Origin: an uncultured Pelagimonas sp. | GTDB taxonomy: Bacteria; Pseudomonadota; Alphaproteobacteria; Rhodobacterales; Rhodobacteraceae | Length of the DNA: 64,000 bases | NCBI GenBank assembly: GCA_947499735.1 | Contig: CANMPP010000002.1 | Location: 603,701-667,700 of the forward strand | Reading direction: 5' to 3' | In this document: piece by piece, positions 52,936 to 61,113 of the stretch | Layout of the letters: every line of letters begins with the position of its first letter | How positions within the stretch are numbered: the stretch's first letter is position 1 | Notes under the pieces: generated by a model | Seen by the model: only the letters and a program-made list of their open reading frames with translations | Told to the model about the DNA's origin: nothing | The model's database searches: none | Position numbers and translations under genes: made by a program

Positions 52936-53508
52936 CTAACAGAACGGTTGCAGGAGCGGCAGGAGCGATGGCGGGGCCTCGTCATAGGAATAATGCTCAA
53001 GGCGCTCAGCGGCTTCCAGAACGCGTCTGAGCATATCACGGCGACCTTTTCTTAGCTCAATCGTGGCGCGGGGCTGGCTGGCGTCCCAATCGGCGTCGGA
53101 AATTTCCATTTTGCGCTTGAAACGAGCCACGGGAAGCCATTGCGGATGTGCTGTTTCCATGTCCACATAGGTTTCATGATCAAGCATTTCTTCGCGCACA
53201 TCTACAAGAGCGTTTTTTGATAAGCCTCTCCGGTCCAGCCAATCCATGTACTGGTCCAGTTGGGCCTTGAAGTAGGCTTGCACCTTTTCGCGTATCTCGT
53301 CTTGTCGCAGTCCAGCCAAAGTCTTGTTTTCCTGTATCAATCGTCCACAGGATGCAAGATGACGGGATAAATCGCCAGCCCGATCTGGGCAACGGGTTCG
53401 CAAAGAAAGTCTTATTGTTCTTCTTGGGTCGCCTTTTAAGGCAGGCAATGGCCAGCGGAAGTAGAAAATCCCATGTCTAGAAGGGGATAGGTAAGATGAC
53501 ATCATCAT
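52936..53508 (-). CDS. DUF6538-type N-terminal part of the integrase, split by a frameshift
   Basis: 190 residues from MMMSSYLSPSRHGIFYFRWP, a DUF6538-like N-terminal domain that is usually fused to the recombinase in this family. It ends LLPLLQPFC at 52936. Reading one base out of phase across 52940-52950 gives VLLASSPLGVAVDDF, which runs directly into the integrase at 52918, so one missing base explains the split. I use the triple-Met start rather than the longer frame, whose extra 37 codons overlap the att region. Confidence 0.7.
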   Translation of the reverse strand: MMMSSYLSPSRHGIFYFRWPLPALKGDPRRTIRLSLRTRCPDRAGDLSRHLASCGRLIQENKTLAGLRQDEIREKVQAYFKAQLDQYMDWLDRRGLSKNALVDVREEMLDHETYVDMETAHPQWLPVARFKRKMEISDADWDASQPRATIELRKGRRDMLRRVLEAAERLEHYSYDEAPPSLLPLLQPFC

Positions 53509-53513
53509 TGGGT

Positions 53514-53537
53514 GTGTGTCCCACTTTGTGTCACACT
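53514..53537. repeat. Arm-like repeat near the right end of the element
   Basis: This 24-base segment matches 44256-44279 at 21 positions in direct orientation. It lies between the integrase start and the tRNA-Cys attachment site, where integrase arm-binding sites are usual. The function is inferred from position. Confidence 0.4.
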
Positions 53538-53575
53538 CGACTATCTGGCCGCTAACCCTATGATTTAGAATGAAA

Positions 53576-53624
53576 TGGAGGCGAGTACCGGAATCGAACC
53601 GGTGTACACGGATTTGCAATCCAG
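53576..53624 (-). other. 3' part of a tRNA-Cys gene, attachment site
   Basis: On the minus strand this reads the anticodon loop TTGCAAA (anticodon GCA), variable region, T arm (ACCGG TTCGATT CCGGT) and acceptor end ACTCGCCTCCA with the U73 discriminator and CCA of tRNA-Cys. The 5' half is missing: from 53622 the sequence no longer pairs with the anticodon stem and continues into unrelated DNA. It is therefore an attachment-site fragment left by integration, not a working tRNA. An intact tRNA-Cys gene was not found in the window. Confidence 0.8.
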
Positions 53625-53732
53625 AAAGAGCATAAGCGAAAACAACGGCTTAAGGGTGCAAAACACCCCCTGACAAAAAGTGAACAAAAAGCGAAAGTTT
53701 CAAAGCCAAATTCGCCGGTTCAAAACGAAAAA

Positions 53733-53766
53733 GGCCCCGCCACAGCGGCAACTGTGAACCGGGGCC
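53733..53766 (-). terminator. Intrinsic terminator on the minus strand
   Basis: GGCCCC (53733-53738) pairs with GGGGCC (53761-53766), with an inner CACAG/CTGTG pair. On the minus strand the stem is followed by TTTTTCGTTTT. It would stop transcripts coming from the right before they enter the integrase region. The rest of 53625-53872 shows no gene. Confidence 0.6.
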
Positions 53767-53872
53767 AAATAGAAAAAGCCTGTCAGCTTTCGAAGTACAT
53801 TAGCACAGGCCAGCGCCACACCGCAAACGCTCAGTCCGCTTTTTCGTGGCCTCTGACCGGTGAGGTGGTCCA

Positions 53873-54736
53873 ATGAGCTGGCGCATCGCAAACGAATGCG
53901 CTGAGCGTCGCTTTGGTAGCGCCGCACGCAAACAGATCATCATGTTCCTGGCCGATAAGGCGAGCGATGATGGCTCCGGCATCTGGTGCTCCAAGGGGAC
54001 GATCCAGCGCCACACAGAGCTCAGCGAGAGCACAGTGAAGCGCACCATCATCGACTTCCTGCGCGAAGGCATTCTGATCGAGACAGGGCGGCGGCACTGC
54101 AAGAACGGCTACACCGTCATTTACCGGATTGTGTTGGAACGCGTGGCCGCGCTCGAACCCACGGCCGAGCCCGATATTGAGACGGGGGTCACTGTGAACC
54201 CCGTCCAGCCTGAACCCGGTACGGGGTCCACGGTGAACGGGGTACGGGGTTCACGGTGGACCCCAAACCATCCTAAAACCATCCATAAACCACCTACGCG
54301 CAGGCGCGAGGTGGCGGAAGAGGTTGAAGATCTTGAAGCTGAGAAGATCTTGGCAGTCTATCCCGAGGACAGGATCCGAGACCGGCAGACCAGTCTGCGC
54401 CTGATCGCAGCAGCTGTGAAGGCCGGAGTGAAGCCCGATGATCTGAGACAGGCGGTCAAAGCCTATGCCAAGGAAAGCGAGGGCTTCACGCGCAGCAAGG
54501 TCTGTTTCTCAGACAACTGGTTCAAGATGCGCCGGTGGGAGAAGGGACTGGCCCAGATCCAGGCCGACCGCGAGAAGGCGCGAGAGGCCGAAGCCAAAGG
54601 CCGAGCGAGCCTCGCCGAGTGGATCCACGAGCGTCATCCTCTGTGCCGCCACATCACCAACCGGCAGATCGAAGATTTGATCGCGTCAAAACTGGCGACG
54701 CCCGAGCAGGTGCGCGCTGCGGGGCTGCAGGCGTGA
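53873..54736 (+). CDS. Phage-like helix-turn-helix replication protein
   Basis: 287 residues. The N-terminal winged helix (ERRFGSAARKQIIMFLADKA, then STVKRTIIDFLREGILIETG, about 12-75) resembles the N-terminal domain of phage replication-initiation proteins (O/DnaA-like HTH). A Pro-rich linker with tandem TVNPVQPEPGTGSTVNGV follows, and then a helical C-terminal region with CHITN-like residues (PLCRHITNRQIEDL). It probably belongs to a prophage or plasmid-derived remnant right of the tRNA-Cys fragment. DNA binding is likely; the replication role is inferred. Confidence 0.6.
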   Translation: MSWRIANECAERRFGSAARKQIIMFLADKASDDGSGIWCSKGTIQRHTELSESTVKRTIIDFLREGILIETGRRHCKNGYTVIYRIVLERVAALEPTAEPDIETGVTVNPVQPEPGTGSTVNGVRGSRWTPNHPKTIHKPPTRRREVAEEVEDLEAEKILAVYPEDRIRDRQTSLRLIAAAVKAGVKPDDLRQAVKAYAKESEGFTRSKVCFSDNWFKMRRWEKGLAQIQADREKAREAEAKGRASLAEWIHERHPLCRHITNRQIEDLIASKLATPEQVRAAGLQA

Positions 54737-54926
54737 GCGAAGCGGTGATCGGAGGCGATGCGGCCTAGCACGGAAGTAGAGCTTTTCCGCTGGCGAGAGG
54801 GTCAACCAACCTTGGAAGTTCTTCATTTGTGACCGAAGCGTTACTTGCATTTACGTTTATTTCGTTTATTTTGATTATTGCGAATAGGGCGTAAGAACCC
54901 GTCGTGTGAAAAGGAGAGAACCGGTG

Positions 54927-55388
54927 ATGATGCAAGCAAAAGAAGCGTTCGCAGAACGTTTGCCCGATCAGGTCGAAATTGAAAATGCTGACAGCCTTCG
55001 CCGAATCCTTGCCTCGCAAGTGAACGGTGATGAGGCGGTTGAGCTGAGTCTGGCGCTTGGCGAAAAGCAGATCGAACCCGTGACTTTGGCCCCAGCTCTG
55101 GCTGCATCCTTGATGGAGTTGTTACGGCTGGTTTCAAGCGGCCGAGGGTTTCGGATGATCCCTGTGGATGCAGAGTTGACGACCCAGCAAGCGGCCGACT
55201 TGTTGAATGTGTCACGCCCACATCTCGTGAAGCTTTTAGAAGATGGGGAAATCGCCTTCTTCAAAACAGGACGGCATCGCCGTGTGAAAGCAGCGGATCT
55301 GTTTGAATACAAAAAGAAACGAGACACTGATCGCTCTGACGCACTGTCTGATCTCGCTGCAATGGATATGGAGAGCGATCTTTTATGA
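54927..55388 (+). CDS. Excisionase-type HTH antitoxin
   Basis: 153 residues. The C-terminal half holds an excisionase/MerR-like helix-turn-helix (LTTQQAADLLNVSRPHLVKLL, then GEIAFFKTGRHRRVKAADLF). This is the usual architecture of antitoxins paired with PIN-domain toxins. AAGGAGA upstream favours a start at 54927 (or the GTG at 54924) over the GTG at 54906. The last codons overlap the PIN gene by 4 bases (ATGA), as expected for a toxin-antitoxin operon. Confidence 0.85.
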   Translation: MMQAKEAFAERLPDQVEIENADSLRRILASQVNGDEAVELSLALGEKQIEPVTLAPALAASLMELLRLVSSGRGFRMIPVDAELTTQQAADLLNVSRPHLVKLLEDGEIAFFKTGRHRRVKAADLFEYKKKRDTDRSDALSDLAAMDMESDLL

Positions 55389-55960
55389 GTGATTATGCCG
55401 ACCGTTTCACGGCGCTGATCGACGCAAATGTTCTGGCGTGTGCGATGCGCAGAAACATAATCTTGTCACTGGCCGAGGCAGGGCTTTTCCGGCCTCGCTG
55501 GAGCGACAGGATCATGGAAGAAACTGCCGGTGCGATCGCCAAAATCACGAAGGGCGGCGTTGACACCATCAAGCAGCGTTCGGCAATGGAACGCGCCTTT
55601 CCCGAGGCATGCGTCACTGGGTATGCTGGACTTGAAGCAGGGCTGGAGTTGCCCGACCCGGATGATCGCCATGTTCTTGCTGCGGCGATCACAACGTCCG
55701 CTCAGGTGATTGTGACGGAAAACCTTAAGGATTTCCCAGGCGAAGTGCTCACCCCTTTTGATATCGATGCAATCTCCGCCGATGAGTTTATTTCTGATGC
55801 GATCGAACTTGACCCACTCGCAGCTGTTGCAGCTCTGCGTAAAATGCGTGAGCGGTTCAAAAATCCTGATATGGATGCTGAAGCATTGCTCCAGAGGATC
55901 AAGGCTCGAAAACTATTTCAGACTGCAGAGACGCTGCATGAGTTCATGGAATTGCTATAA
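55385..55960 (+). CDS. PIN-domain toxin (VapC-like ribonuclease)
   Basis: 191 residues. PIN-domain nuclease: first acidic residue Asp13 in ALIDANVLACAM, further acidic positions in DRIMEE and PDPDDRHVLAAA, and the VIVTENLKDFP strand typical of the family. It probably cleaves RNA and is neutralised by the HTH antitoxin encoded just upstream. It is slightly longer than classical VapC (about 130 residues), with an extra helical C-terminus, as in the subgroup linked to excisionase-type antitoxins. Confidence 0.85.
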   Translation: MSDYADRFTALIDANVLACAMRRNIILSLAEAGLFRPRWSDRIMEETAGAIAKITKGGVDTIKQRSAMERAFPEACVTGYAGLEAGLELPDPDDRHVLAAAITTSAQVIVTENLKDFPGEVLTPFDIDAISADEFISDAIELDPLAAVAALRKMRERFKNPDMDAEALLQRIKARKLFQTAETLHEFMELL

Positions 55961-56343
55961 ATCGCCGTGACTGGTCGTTCACTCATTGGAAATCGTTCGC
56001 TTCTCGCACTGGCACATGCATATGATCCGTAGATTATAAATGGAGTTTATGGCCTGTAGGTCATATTTGAAGGTGCCATCCAACTTGTAGGGCTCTCACT
56101 TTCTCCATCTTTAGCAGGGTTTTACATTCAGATTTGGTGCACGTTCCCAAACTCAGATCCTCAAAACCGTGTTTCTGATTGCTGAACATAAGCGGGCAGC
56201 CGTGCCGGACGCGGAGCAAGCCCCGCTTCAACAAGCAAATTCCCCTGCGCAAGCGCTTCCTCGCGAGGCAATTTTCTCGCTGACAGCCCCTTGGTGCCAG
56301 CTTTGGTCATGTACATCGAAACACTCAAAGTTTGGATCAAAAA
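55961..56343. other. Gene-free stretch after the toxin-antitoxin pair
   Basis: I see no supported gene or RNA here. A minus-strand frame covering 56161-56514 is antisense to the small protein that follows and has no recognisable domain. Confidence 0.35.
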
Positions 56344-56541
56344 ATGGCTACTCAAACTGAGAAACTGAACGTCAAATCTGGCGAAAAAGACGGCAAGAAC
56401 TTCTGGGACTGCTGCGGCGCGCTCTTCGTCAACACCGACGACAGCGGCAACATCACTTCGATCAACGTCAAACACAGCATGTTCCCCGGCGTCGAAATGG
56501 TCGCCTTTCCACACCGAGACGAAGATCCGGTCACAGAATGA
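56344..56541 (+). CDS. Small hypothetical protein
   Basis: 65 residues starting MATQTEKLNVKSGEKDGKN. It has a compact, beta-like pattern (FWDCCGALFVNTDDSG, then NITSINVKHSMFPGVEMVAF) with a Cys pair, and resembles in size and style the small accessory proteins of plasmids and phages. No family is assigned. The frame could start 12 bases earlier. It stands alone at the right edge of the accessory region. Confidence 0.45.
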   Translation: MATQTEKLNVKSGEKDGKNFWDCCGALFVNTDDSGNITSINVKHSMFPGVEMVAFPHRDEDPVTE

Positions 56542-56856
56542 CTGCGGTGCCGGGACTGGTAGTCGGCCTCAGCTTTCCGAACTATAGGGGGAGGCTCACT
56601 CTCGAAGGCCGCCACCTATCGATATCACGGAACGAACGAGACCTGAGCGCCAATCTCAAACCCCAAACAACTCGCAAAAACAATGGTTTTTCCGGAAATC
56701 AGTCCTACTCGACCCCAAGATATGGAAGATCCAGTCCGGAGTGGGGACGCTTTGGGGAGCACAGCAAAATCTGAACAGAGCTACCAAAATTAGCCGATTC
56801 AATGGGAAGCAGGTCACTTGGCGGCGGATAAAGAAGGGGCTGAGCATACCTTAAAT
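56542..56856. other. Gene-free stretch at the right edge of the accessory region
   Basis: No supported gene. Short open frames on both strands overlap each other and show no domain or start signal. The core genome resumes with the minus-strand operon ending at 56908. Confidence 0.35.
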
Positions 56857-56887
56857 GTCAGCATTCGTTCTGAGAACAAATGCTGAC
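56857..56887 (-). terminator. 31-bp near-perfect palindrome downstream of the deacetylase gene
   Basis: GTCAGCATT and AATGCTGAC form the outer arms, and GTTCT/AGAAC form an inner pair around a central G, with one mismatch. It begins 20 bases past the last gene of the minus-strand operon, so a transcription terminator is the simplest reading, although the T run is weak. Confidence 0.5.
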
Positions 56888-56907
56888 CTGATGTCCACCT
56901 ATACGGA

Positions 56908-57816
56908 TTATCTAATTTGTCGTGGGCGCTCTCGTTTGGAGATTGCAGACGTATAATATGGCAACTTCACTCGGCGAGGGACATAAGAGCCATCATTTTG
57001 ACATTTCGCGATATGTGCGGCGATTTCTTCCAATGTGGCAAACCACACATCGCCTTTTGACTGCATATATTCGATCATCTGGGCAATACGCATGCAGCGT
57101 GCTGTGCGGCCAGAAACCCAAGGGTGCCAGATTGCCACCCAAAGCCCGCCATACTGATAAGCCGCTTCGAACTCCGCCAGATATACATTCATAGCTTCAT
57201 CGGGGGAGCGTATGGGCATGGTGTATTCGAGTTCGATATTATGCACATAGGCGGGCCAATCATCGAGCGCCCAGTGGGACGGCAATTCTAAAAACGAGCC
57301 GGAATCTGTTTGGATCGTATAGGGCACATCATCGGCCATCAGGCTTGAGTCATAAACAAACCCCTGCTGCGCAAGGATGTCTGCGGTATGGCGGGAAAAA
57401 TTATAGACAGGCGCGCGAAAACCGCGAGGGCGCTGGCCTGTCATCCTCTGAATGATGTCTATTGCATGTTCCGTCCAATAGAGCTGATCTTCTTTGGTCA
57501 ATTGGGTGTAGTTTTCATGCAAATGCCCATGATGCCCGATCTCATGCCCGTCTTTTAAGATCATTTCCACGAGTTCGGGGTAGGTTTCCATACACCAAGA
57601 GGGGTAAAAAAAGGTCTGCTTCAATCCGTAATCGCGGAACATTTTCAAAATGCGTGGGACGGCGATTTCATCGTAACGAAGCCAAGAGTTGGTACAAACC
57701 ATGTCCGGCACACGGTCGCCGTACTCAAGATGCAACAAACTATCGGTATCGATGTCAAAGGTGATGGCGACAGCGCATTTTGCTCCGTTGGGCCATGGAA
57801 CGGGGTTCTCGATCAT
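56908..57816 (-). CDS. Polysaccharide deacetylase family hydrolase
   Basis: 302 residues of the NodB-homology / PuuE-like fold. Motif 1 is AITFDIDTDS with the catalytic Asp pair; motif 2 is HEIGHHGHLHEN with the metal-binding His residues; RGFRAPVYNF is motif 3. It removes an acetyl group or opens an amide or ring (PuuE-type members act on allantoin). The setting in an ABC-transporter/dehydrogenase operon favours a small-molecule amide hydrolase over a cell-wall enzyme (inference). It is the last gene of the operon. Confidence 0.88.
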   Translation of the reverse strand: MIENPVPWPNGAKCAVAITFDIDTDSLLHLEYGDRVPDMVCTNSWLRYDEIAVPRILKMFRDYGLKQTFFYPSWCMETYPELVEMILKDGHEIGHHGHLHENYTQLTKEDQLYWTEHAIDIIQRMTGQRPRGFRAPVYNFSRHTADILAQQGFVYDSSLMADDVPYTIQTDSGSFLELPSHWALDDWPAYVHNIELEYTMPIRSPDEAMNVYLAEFEAAYQYGGLWVAIWHPWVSGRTARCMRIAQMIEYMQSKGDVWFATLEEIAAHIAKCQNDGSYVPRRVKLPYYTSAISKRERPRQIR

Positions 57817-57849
57817 ATCAACCTTTTCCTTTGGTTTGTATCGCTTTGT

Positions 57850-58635
57850 TCATTTGAGAAGATGACCACCGTCAATGATCAACTCGGTCCCGGTGACATA
57901 TTTAGCCTCATCGGACGCCAGATAGATCACGCCATATGCGATATCTTCCGGGGCGCCGATGCCGAGAGGGCAGATATCATCAAACTCTGCATCAATTGTT
58001 TCTTGGGGCGTGCTTTCACGCAGACGGGCGACATCTGCCATTTCGCGTTCTACCATCGGTGTCGCGATAACGCCGGGATGGACAGAGTTGACTCGTATTC
58101 CGCGGCTGACTGAAGCCATTTCTAATGCGGTTACCTTAGTCAGTTGAGTGACAGCGGCCTTGGAGGCGCAATAGGCCGCGTTCAGCTCTAGCGGAACACT
58201 AGATAAGGTTGACGATATGTTGATTATGGAGCCGGTGCCGGTCTTTATCATCTGCTTAAGGGCGCATTGCGTGCCGACAAATGCTGCCTCGACGTTCACG
58301 GAAAATACGCGGCGCCATTGTTCTAGTGTTATTTGCAGTAGTGGGCAGGTCAGTTGAATACCAGCGTTGTTTACAAGTACGTCCAGCCCTCCAAATTCTA
58401 CCACAGTTGCTTCTATAATCTGCGTGGTTCGCGCGGAATCCGTGATGTCATGCTGCATAAAAGCGGCCTTTCCACCAGCTGCGAGAATATGGTCTCGAAC
58501 GATATTGCCGCCGGCCACGTCAATATCGGTAATCATGACCCTCGCACCTTCACTTGCAGCCAGTTGCGCAATCGCGCGGCCAATACCATTCGCGCCGCCC
58601 GTTACTATGAGGGACTTTCCCTTTAGTCGGTCCAT
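57850..58635 (-). CDS. Short-chain dehydrogenase/reductase
   Basis: 261 residues, classical SDR. Cofactor motif TGGANGIGRAIAQ (TGxxxGxG), NNAG in VLVNNAGIQ, catalytic Ser in IINISST and the active-site pair Tyr-x-x-x-Lys in AAYCASKAAV. An acidic Asp after the second strand (ITDIDVAGG) suggests NAD(H) preference. It ends TGTELIIDGGHLL. It lies 33 bases upstream of the deacetylase gene and 12 bases downstream of the next SDR. Confidence 0.92.
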   Translation of the reverse strand: MDRLKGKSLIVTGGANGIGRAIAQLAASEGARVMITDIDVAGGNIVRDHILAAGGKAAFMQHDITDSARTTQIIEATVVEFGGLDVLVNNAGIQLTCPLLQITLEQWRRVFSVNVEAAFVGTQCALKQMIKTGTGSIINISSTLSSVPLELNAAYCASKAAVTQLTKVTALEMASVSRGIRVNSVHPGVIATPMVEREMADVARLRESTPQETIDAEFDDICPLGIGAPEDIAYGVIYLASDEAKYVTGTELIIDGGHLLK

Positions 58636-58647
58636 TTTGAGCTCCTG

Positions 58648-59469
58648 TTACCTAAATCCTAAGCCGCCACCGCGGTCGACGTTCCACGCTTGGCCTGTGA
58701 CATCCTGAGCTAAATCAGACGCTAAAAACTGATAGATGCCCTGCATCGCTTCTGGCTGCATGATACCGGGCAAAGCATATGTCGTTGTTTGCTCGACGAC
58801 GTAATCGTCTAGGGTCTTGCCTTCGGCTTCCGCGGTCTCGCGGACGGTCCACATTGCACCTTCTGTGTTGACCCAACCGGGGCAAACGGCATTCACCGTG
58901 ATACCTTTATGGCCAAGCTCTACAGCCAAGGATTTTGCCAATCCGATGACCGCATTTTTTGACGCGACATAGCCGGCATATTCAGCAACACCCGTTTCAG
59001 CCCAGTTTGAAGAGGTAAGAATGATCCGCCCGTGATCAGGCATTTTCTTGATTACTTCGCGCACCACATACCATGTCCCTAGAACATTAATGTTCATGCA
59101 GTTTGTGAATATGTCATCCACGCGTGGATCTTCCGAAAGGATGGGTGTCTTTGGTTGTACACCTGCGACGTGAGCCAAGATGTGGATGTCAGGCAAAAGC
59201 GAAATCTGTTCAGCGACAGAAGCATGATCAGCGACGCTACATTGGATCACCCTTGGGCGCGCGCGACCATCGCGGGCTAGATCATTTGCTGCGGCGTTGA
59301 TGCCGTCATTCTCGGCAAGGATGGTTAGTTGTGCACCAGCCTGCGCAAATCCCTGCGCAACAGCAAGCCCGATTCCTGAGCTGGCACCGGTAATAAGGAC
59401 ATGTTTGCCGCGAAACTGATCGCCAAAAGGTGTTGGCGCGGACAGCGGGTCGTCGTTTTGTTTAGTCAT
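58648..59469 (-). CDS. Short-chain dehydrogenase/reductase
   Basis: 273 residues from the ATG at 59469 (MTKQNDDPLSAPTPF). The frame is open 44 codons further, into the permease gene, but that part is unlike the family. SDR motifs are LITGASSGIGLAVAQ, catalytic Ser in IILTSSNW, Tyr-x-x-x-Lys in YAGYVASKNAVIG, and the C-terminal GQAWNVDRGGGLGFR. Its substrate is probably related to that of the adjacent SDR, so the two may catalyse consecutive steps. Confidence 0.9.
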   Translation of the reverse strand: MTKQNDDPLSAPTPFGDQFRGKHVLITGASSGIGLAVAQGFAQAGAQLTILAENDGINAAANDLARDGRARPRVIQCSVADHASVAEQISLLPDIHILAHVAGVQPKTPILSEDPRVDDIFTNCMNINVLGTWYVVREVIKKMPDHGRIILTSSNWAETGVAEYAGYVASKNAVIGLAKSLAVELGHKGITVNAVCPGWVNTEGAMWTVRETAEAEGKTLDDYVVEQTTTYALPGIMQPEAMQGIYQFLASDLAQDVTGQAWNVDRGGGLGFR

Positions 59470-59483
59470 TGTGACAGCGGCCT

Positions 59484-60251
59484 TTAGCTTTGGTATTTTG
59501 TGATGCGCAAGGCAATGGCGCTGAACCCTATCGTGGCAAATAACACTAAGGTCCCCAGTGCATTGATGCTTGGATCCAGTGAAGTTCGCATCATGCCCCA
59601 AATCAATGTCGGCAATGTCATTCCGTTGCCGATGGTGAAAAAGGTGATGATGAAATCATCCAGTGATATCGCCATCGCAATTAGTGCGGCACCAATTATG
59701 GTCGGTCTAATGTTGGGCAAAACGATATCAAAAAAAGACCTCATCGGTGATGCGCCAAGGTCTCGTGCGCTATCAACACTGGCAAAGTTGAAATTAGCAA
59801 GCTGTGCATTGACGATCACAATCACAAAGGGTTGGGTGAACACGAGATGGCTCATGATAACGGTATGCACGCCCATTCGAATGCCCAAACCCGAATAAAT
59901 GGAAACCAAAGCCAAAGCCAAAACCAAGGGCGGCATCATTATGGGAAGCGATAGAGCGCTTATAACAGTGTTTGCCTTGGTTGATTTTAGCTTGGTGATG
60001 CCCATGGCGGCACAGGTCCCAATGACCGTTGAAAGAACGCCAACGCTGACGGTAATCACCAGGCTGTTTTTGAGGCCAACCCAAAATTCCGGGTTTTTAA
60101 AAAGAACGCGGTACCAATCTAATGTTAACGCGCCAACAGGGAATGTTGCGTTCTGGTTGGAGCCAAAGGAAAAAAACACAACAAGAACCAGAGGCGAAAG
60201 CATGAAGCAAACGCTCAGTATGCCGAAAATAATCCAGAGAGGGTTTTTCAT
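59484..60251 (-). CDS. ABC transporter permease (PotC family)
   Basis: 255 residues from MKNPLWIIFGILSVCFML; upstream in-frame codons overlap the other permease region and are unlikely. Six membrane segments and the cytoplasmic EAA-type loop DLGASPMRSFFDIVLPNIRP, which contacts the ATPase. With the PotB-like permease it forms the channel of a spermidine/putrescine-type importer. It starts 16 bases after the PotB-like gene ends. Confidence 0.92.
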   Translation of the reverse strand: MKNPLWIIFGILSVCFMLSPLVLVVFFSFGSNQNATFPVGALTLDWYRVLFKNPEFWVGLKNSLVITVSVGVLSTVIGTCAAMGITKLKSTKANTVISALSLPIMMPPLVLALALVSIYSGLGIRMGVHTVIMSHLVFTQPFVIVIVNAQLANFNFASVDSARDLGASPMRSFFDIVLPNIRPTIIGAALIAMAISLDDFIITFFTIGNGMTLPTLIWGMMRTSLDPSINALGTLVLFATIGFSAIALRITKYQS

Positions 60252-60267
60252 TTCAAGAACTTTCTGA

Positions 60268-61113
60268 CTACTTTGGTGCCAAACTGCGCGAAAGCAAGAT
60301 GCGGAACAAAGCGAGGGCAATCAGGCATATTGTGAGAGTTGAAAAGGCCAGCGCAGCACCCAAAGGGGCGTTGAGTCTATTCACGAATTGGCTTTCGATG
60401 AAATTCCCAACCATGAAAGTATCAGGGCCGCCAACAAGGCGAGGCGTAACGTAATCACCTGCCGAGATAAAAAAGGACAGGGCAAAGGCGCTCACAATGC
60501 CGGGTTGGCACTGTGGCAAAATGATATCTACAAGTGTTCTATAACCGGTTGCGCCTAAGTCGCGTGCGACCAGAATAGGGTCATCCGTGATGCTGTTTAG
60601 CGCACCAACCAAGGGAAGCAAGGCAAGAGGGAGCAGGAAATGCAACAACGTTAGAACAACTGCGACGGGGCTATACAATAGCCAAGACAGAGGTTCGTCG
60701 ATCATGCCTACCCACAACATAGCAGAATTCAGGATCCCGTTCGTCCCCAAAATGGTCTTCCAAGCATAGATTTTCACCAGATAGCCGCCAAACATGGTGA
60801 CCATCGCAATATAGAGGATGAAGGGGCCAAATCGCCCAGCCTTGAAACGCACCAGATAGGCAATCGCGAAGGCGAGGAATGTCGTCACGATCGCGATGGT
60901 TAAACTGATGAAAAAGGTGAACACTGCTGCATGCATGTATTCTTGGAATACAGATACATAGTTTGAAAACGAAAAATCCTGCACCAGTTTGTAAAGACGT
61001 ATTCGCCAAAAACTGATTACAAAGAAATAGCTAAGCGGCACCACAAAAAGCCCTGTGAAGACAAGAGCAGCAGGCGCTAGGAGTATCTTGGTTTTTTGAT
61101 CTTGCATGGTCAC
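60268..61113 (-). CDS. ABC transporter permease (PotB family)
   Basis: 281 residues, six membrane segments. The EAA loop is ARDLGATGYRTLVDIILPQCQP. It is the first permease of the polyamine/opine-type importer and overlaps the ATPase gene by 4 bases. No unusual features. Confidence 0.92.
   Translation of the reverse strand: MTMQDQKTKILLAPAALVFTGLFVVPLSYFFVISFWRIRLYKLVQDFSFSNYVSVFQEYMHAAVFTFFISLTIAIVTTFLAFAIAYLVRFKAGRFGPFILYIAMVTMFGGYLVKIYAWKTILGTNGILNSAMLWVGMIDEPLSWLLYSPVAVVLTLLHFLLPLALLPLVGALNSITDDPILVARDLGATGYRTLVDIILPQCQPGIVSAFALSFFISAGDYVTPRLVGGPDTFMVGNFIESQFVNRLNAPLGAALAFSTLTICLIALALFRILLSRSLAPK

Noticed and set aside
53576..53624. A functional tRNA-Cys gene
   Set aside because: Only the part from the anticodon loop to CCA is present; the D arm and 5' acceptor strand are missing.
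56161..56514. A 117-codon minus-strand frame
   Set aside because: It is antisense to the small protein at 56344, has Ala/Val-rich shadow-like composition and no start signal.
34572..56900. CRISPR array or cas genes in the defence-like region
   Set aside because: No regularly spaced repeats and no Cas-like products were seen on either strand.
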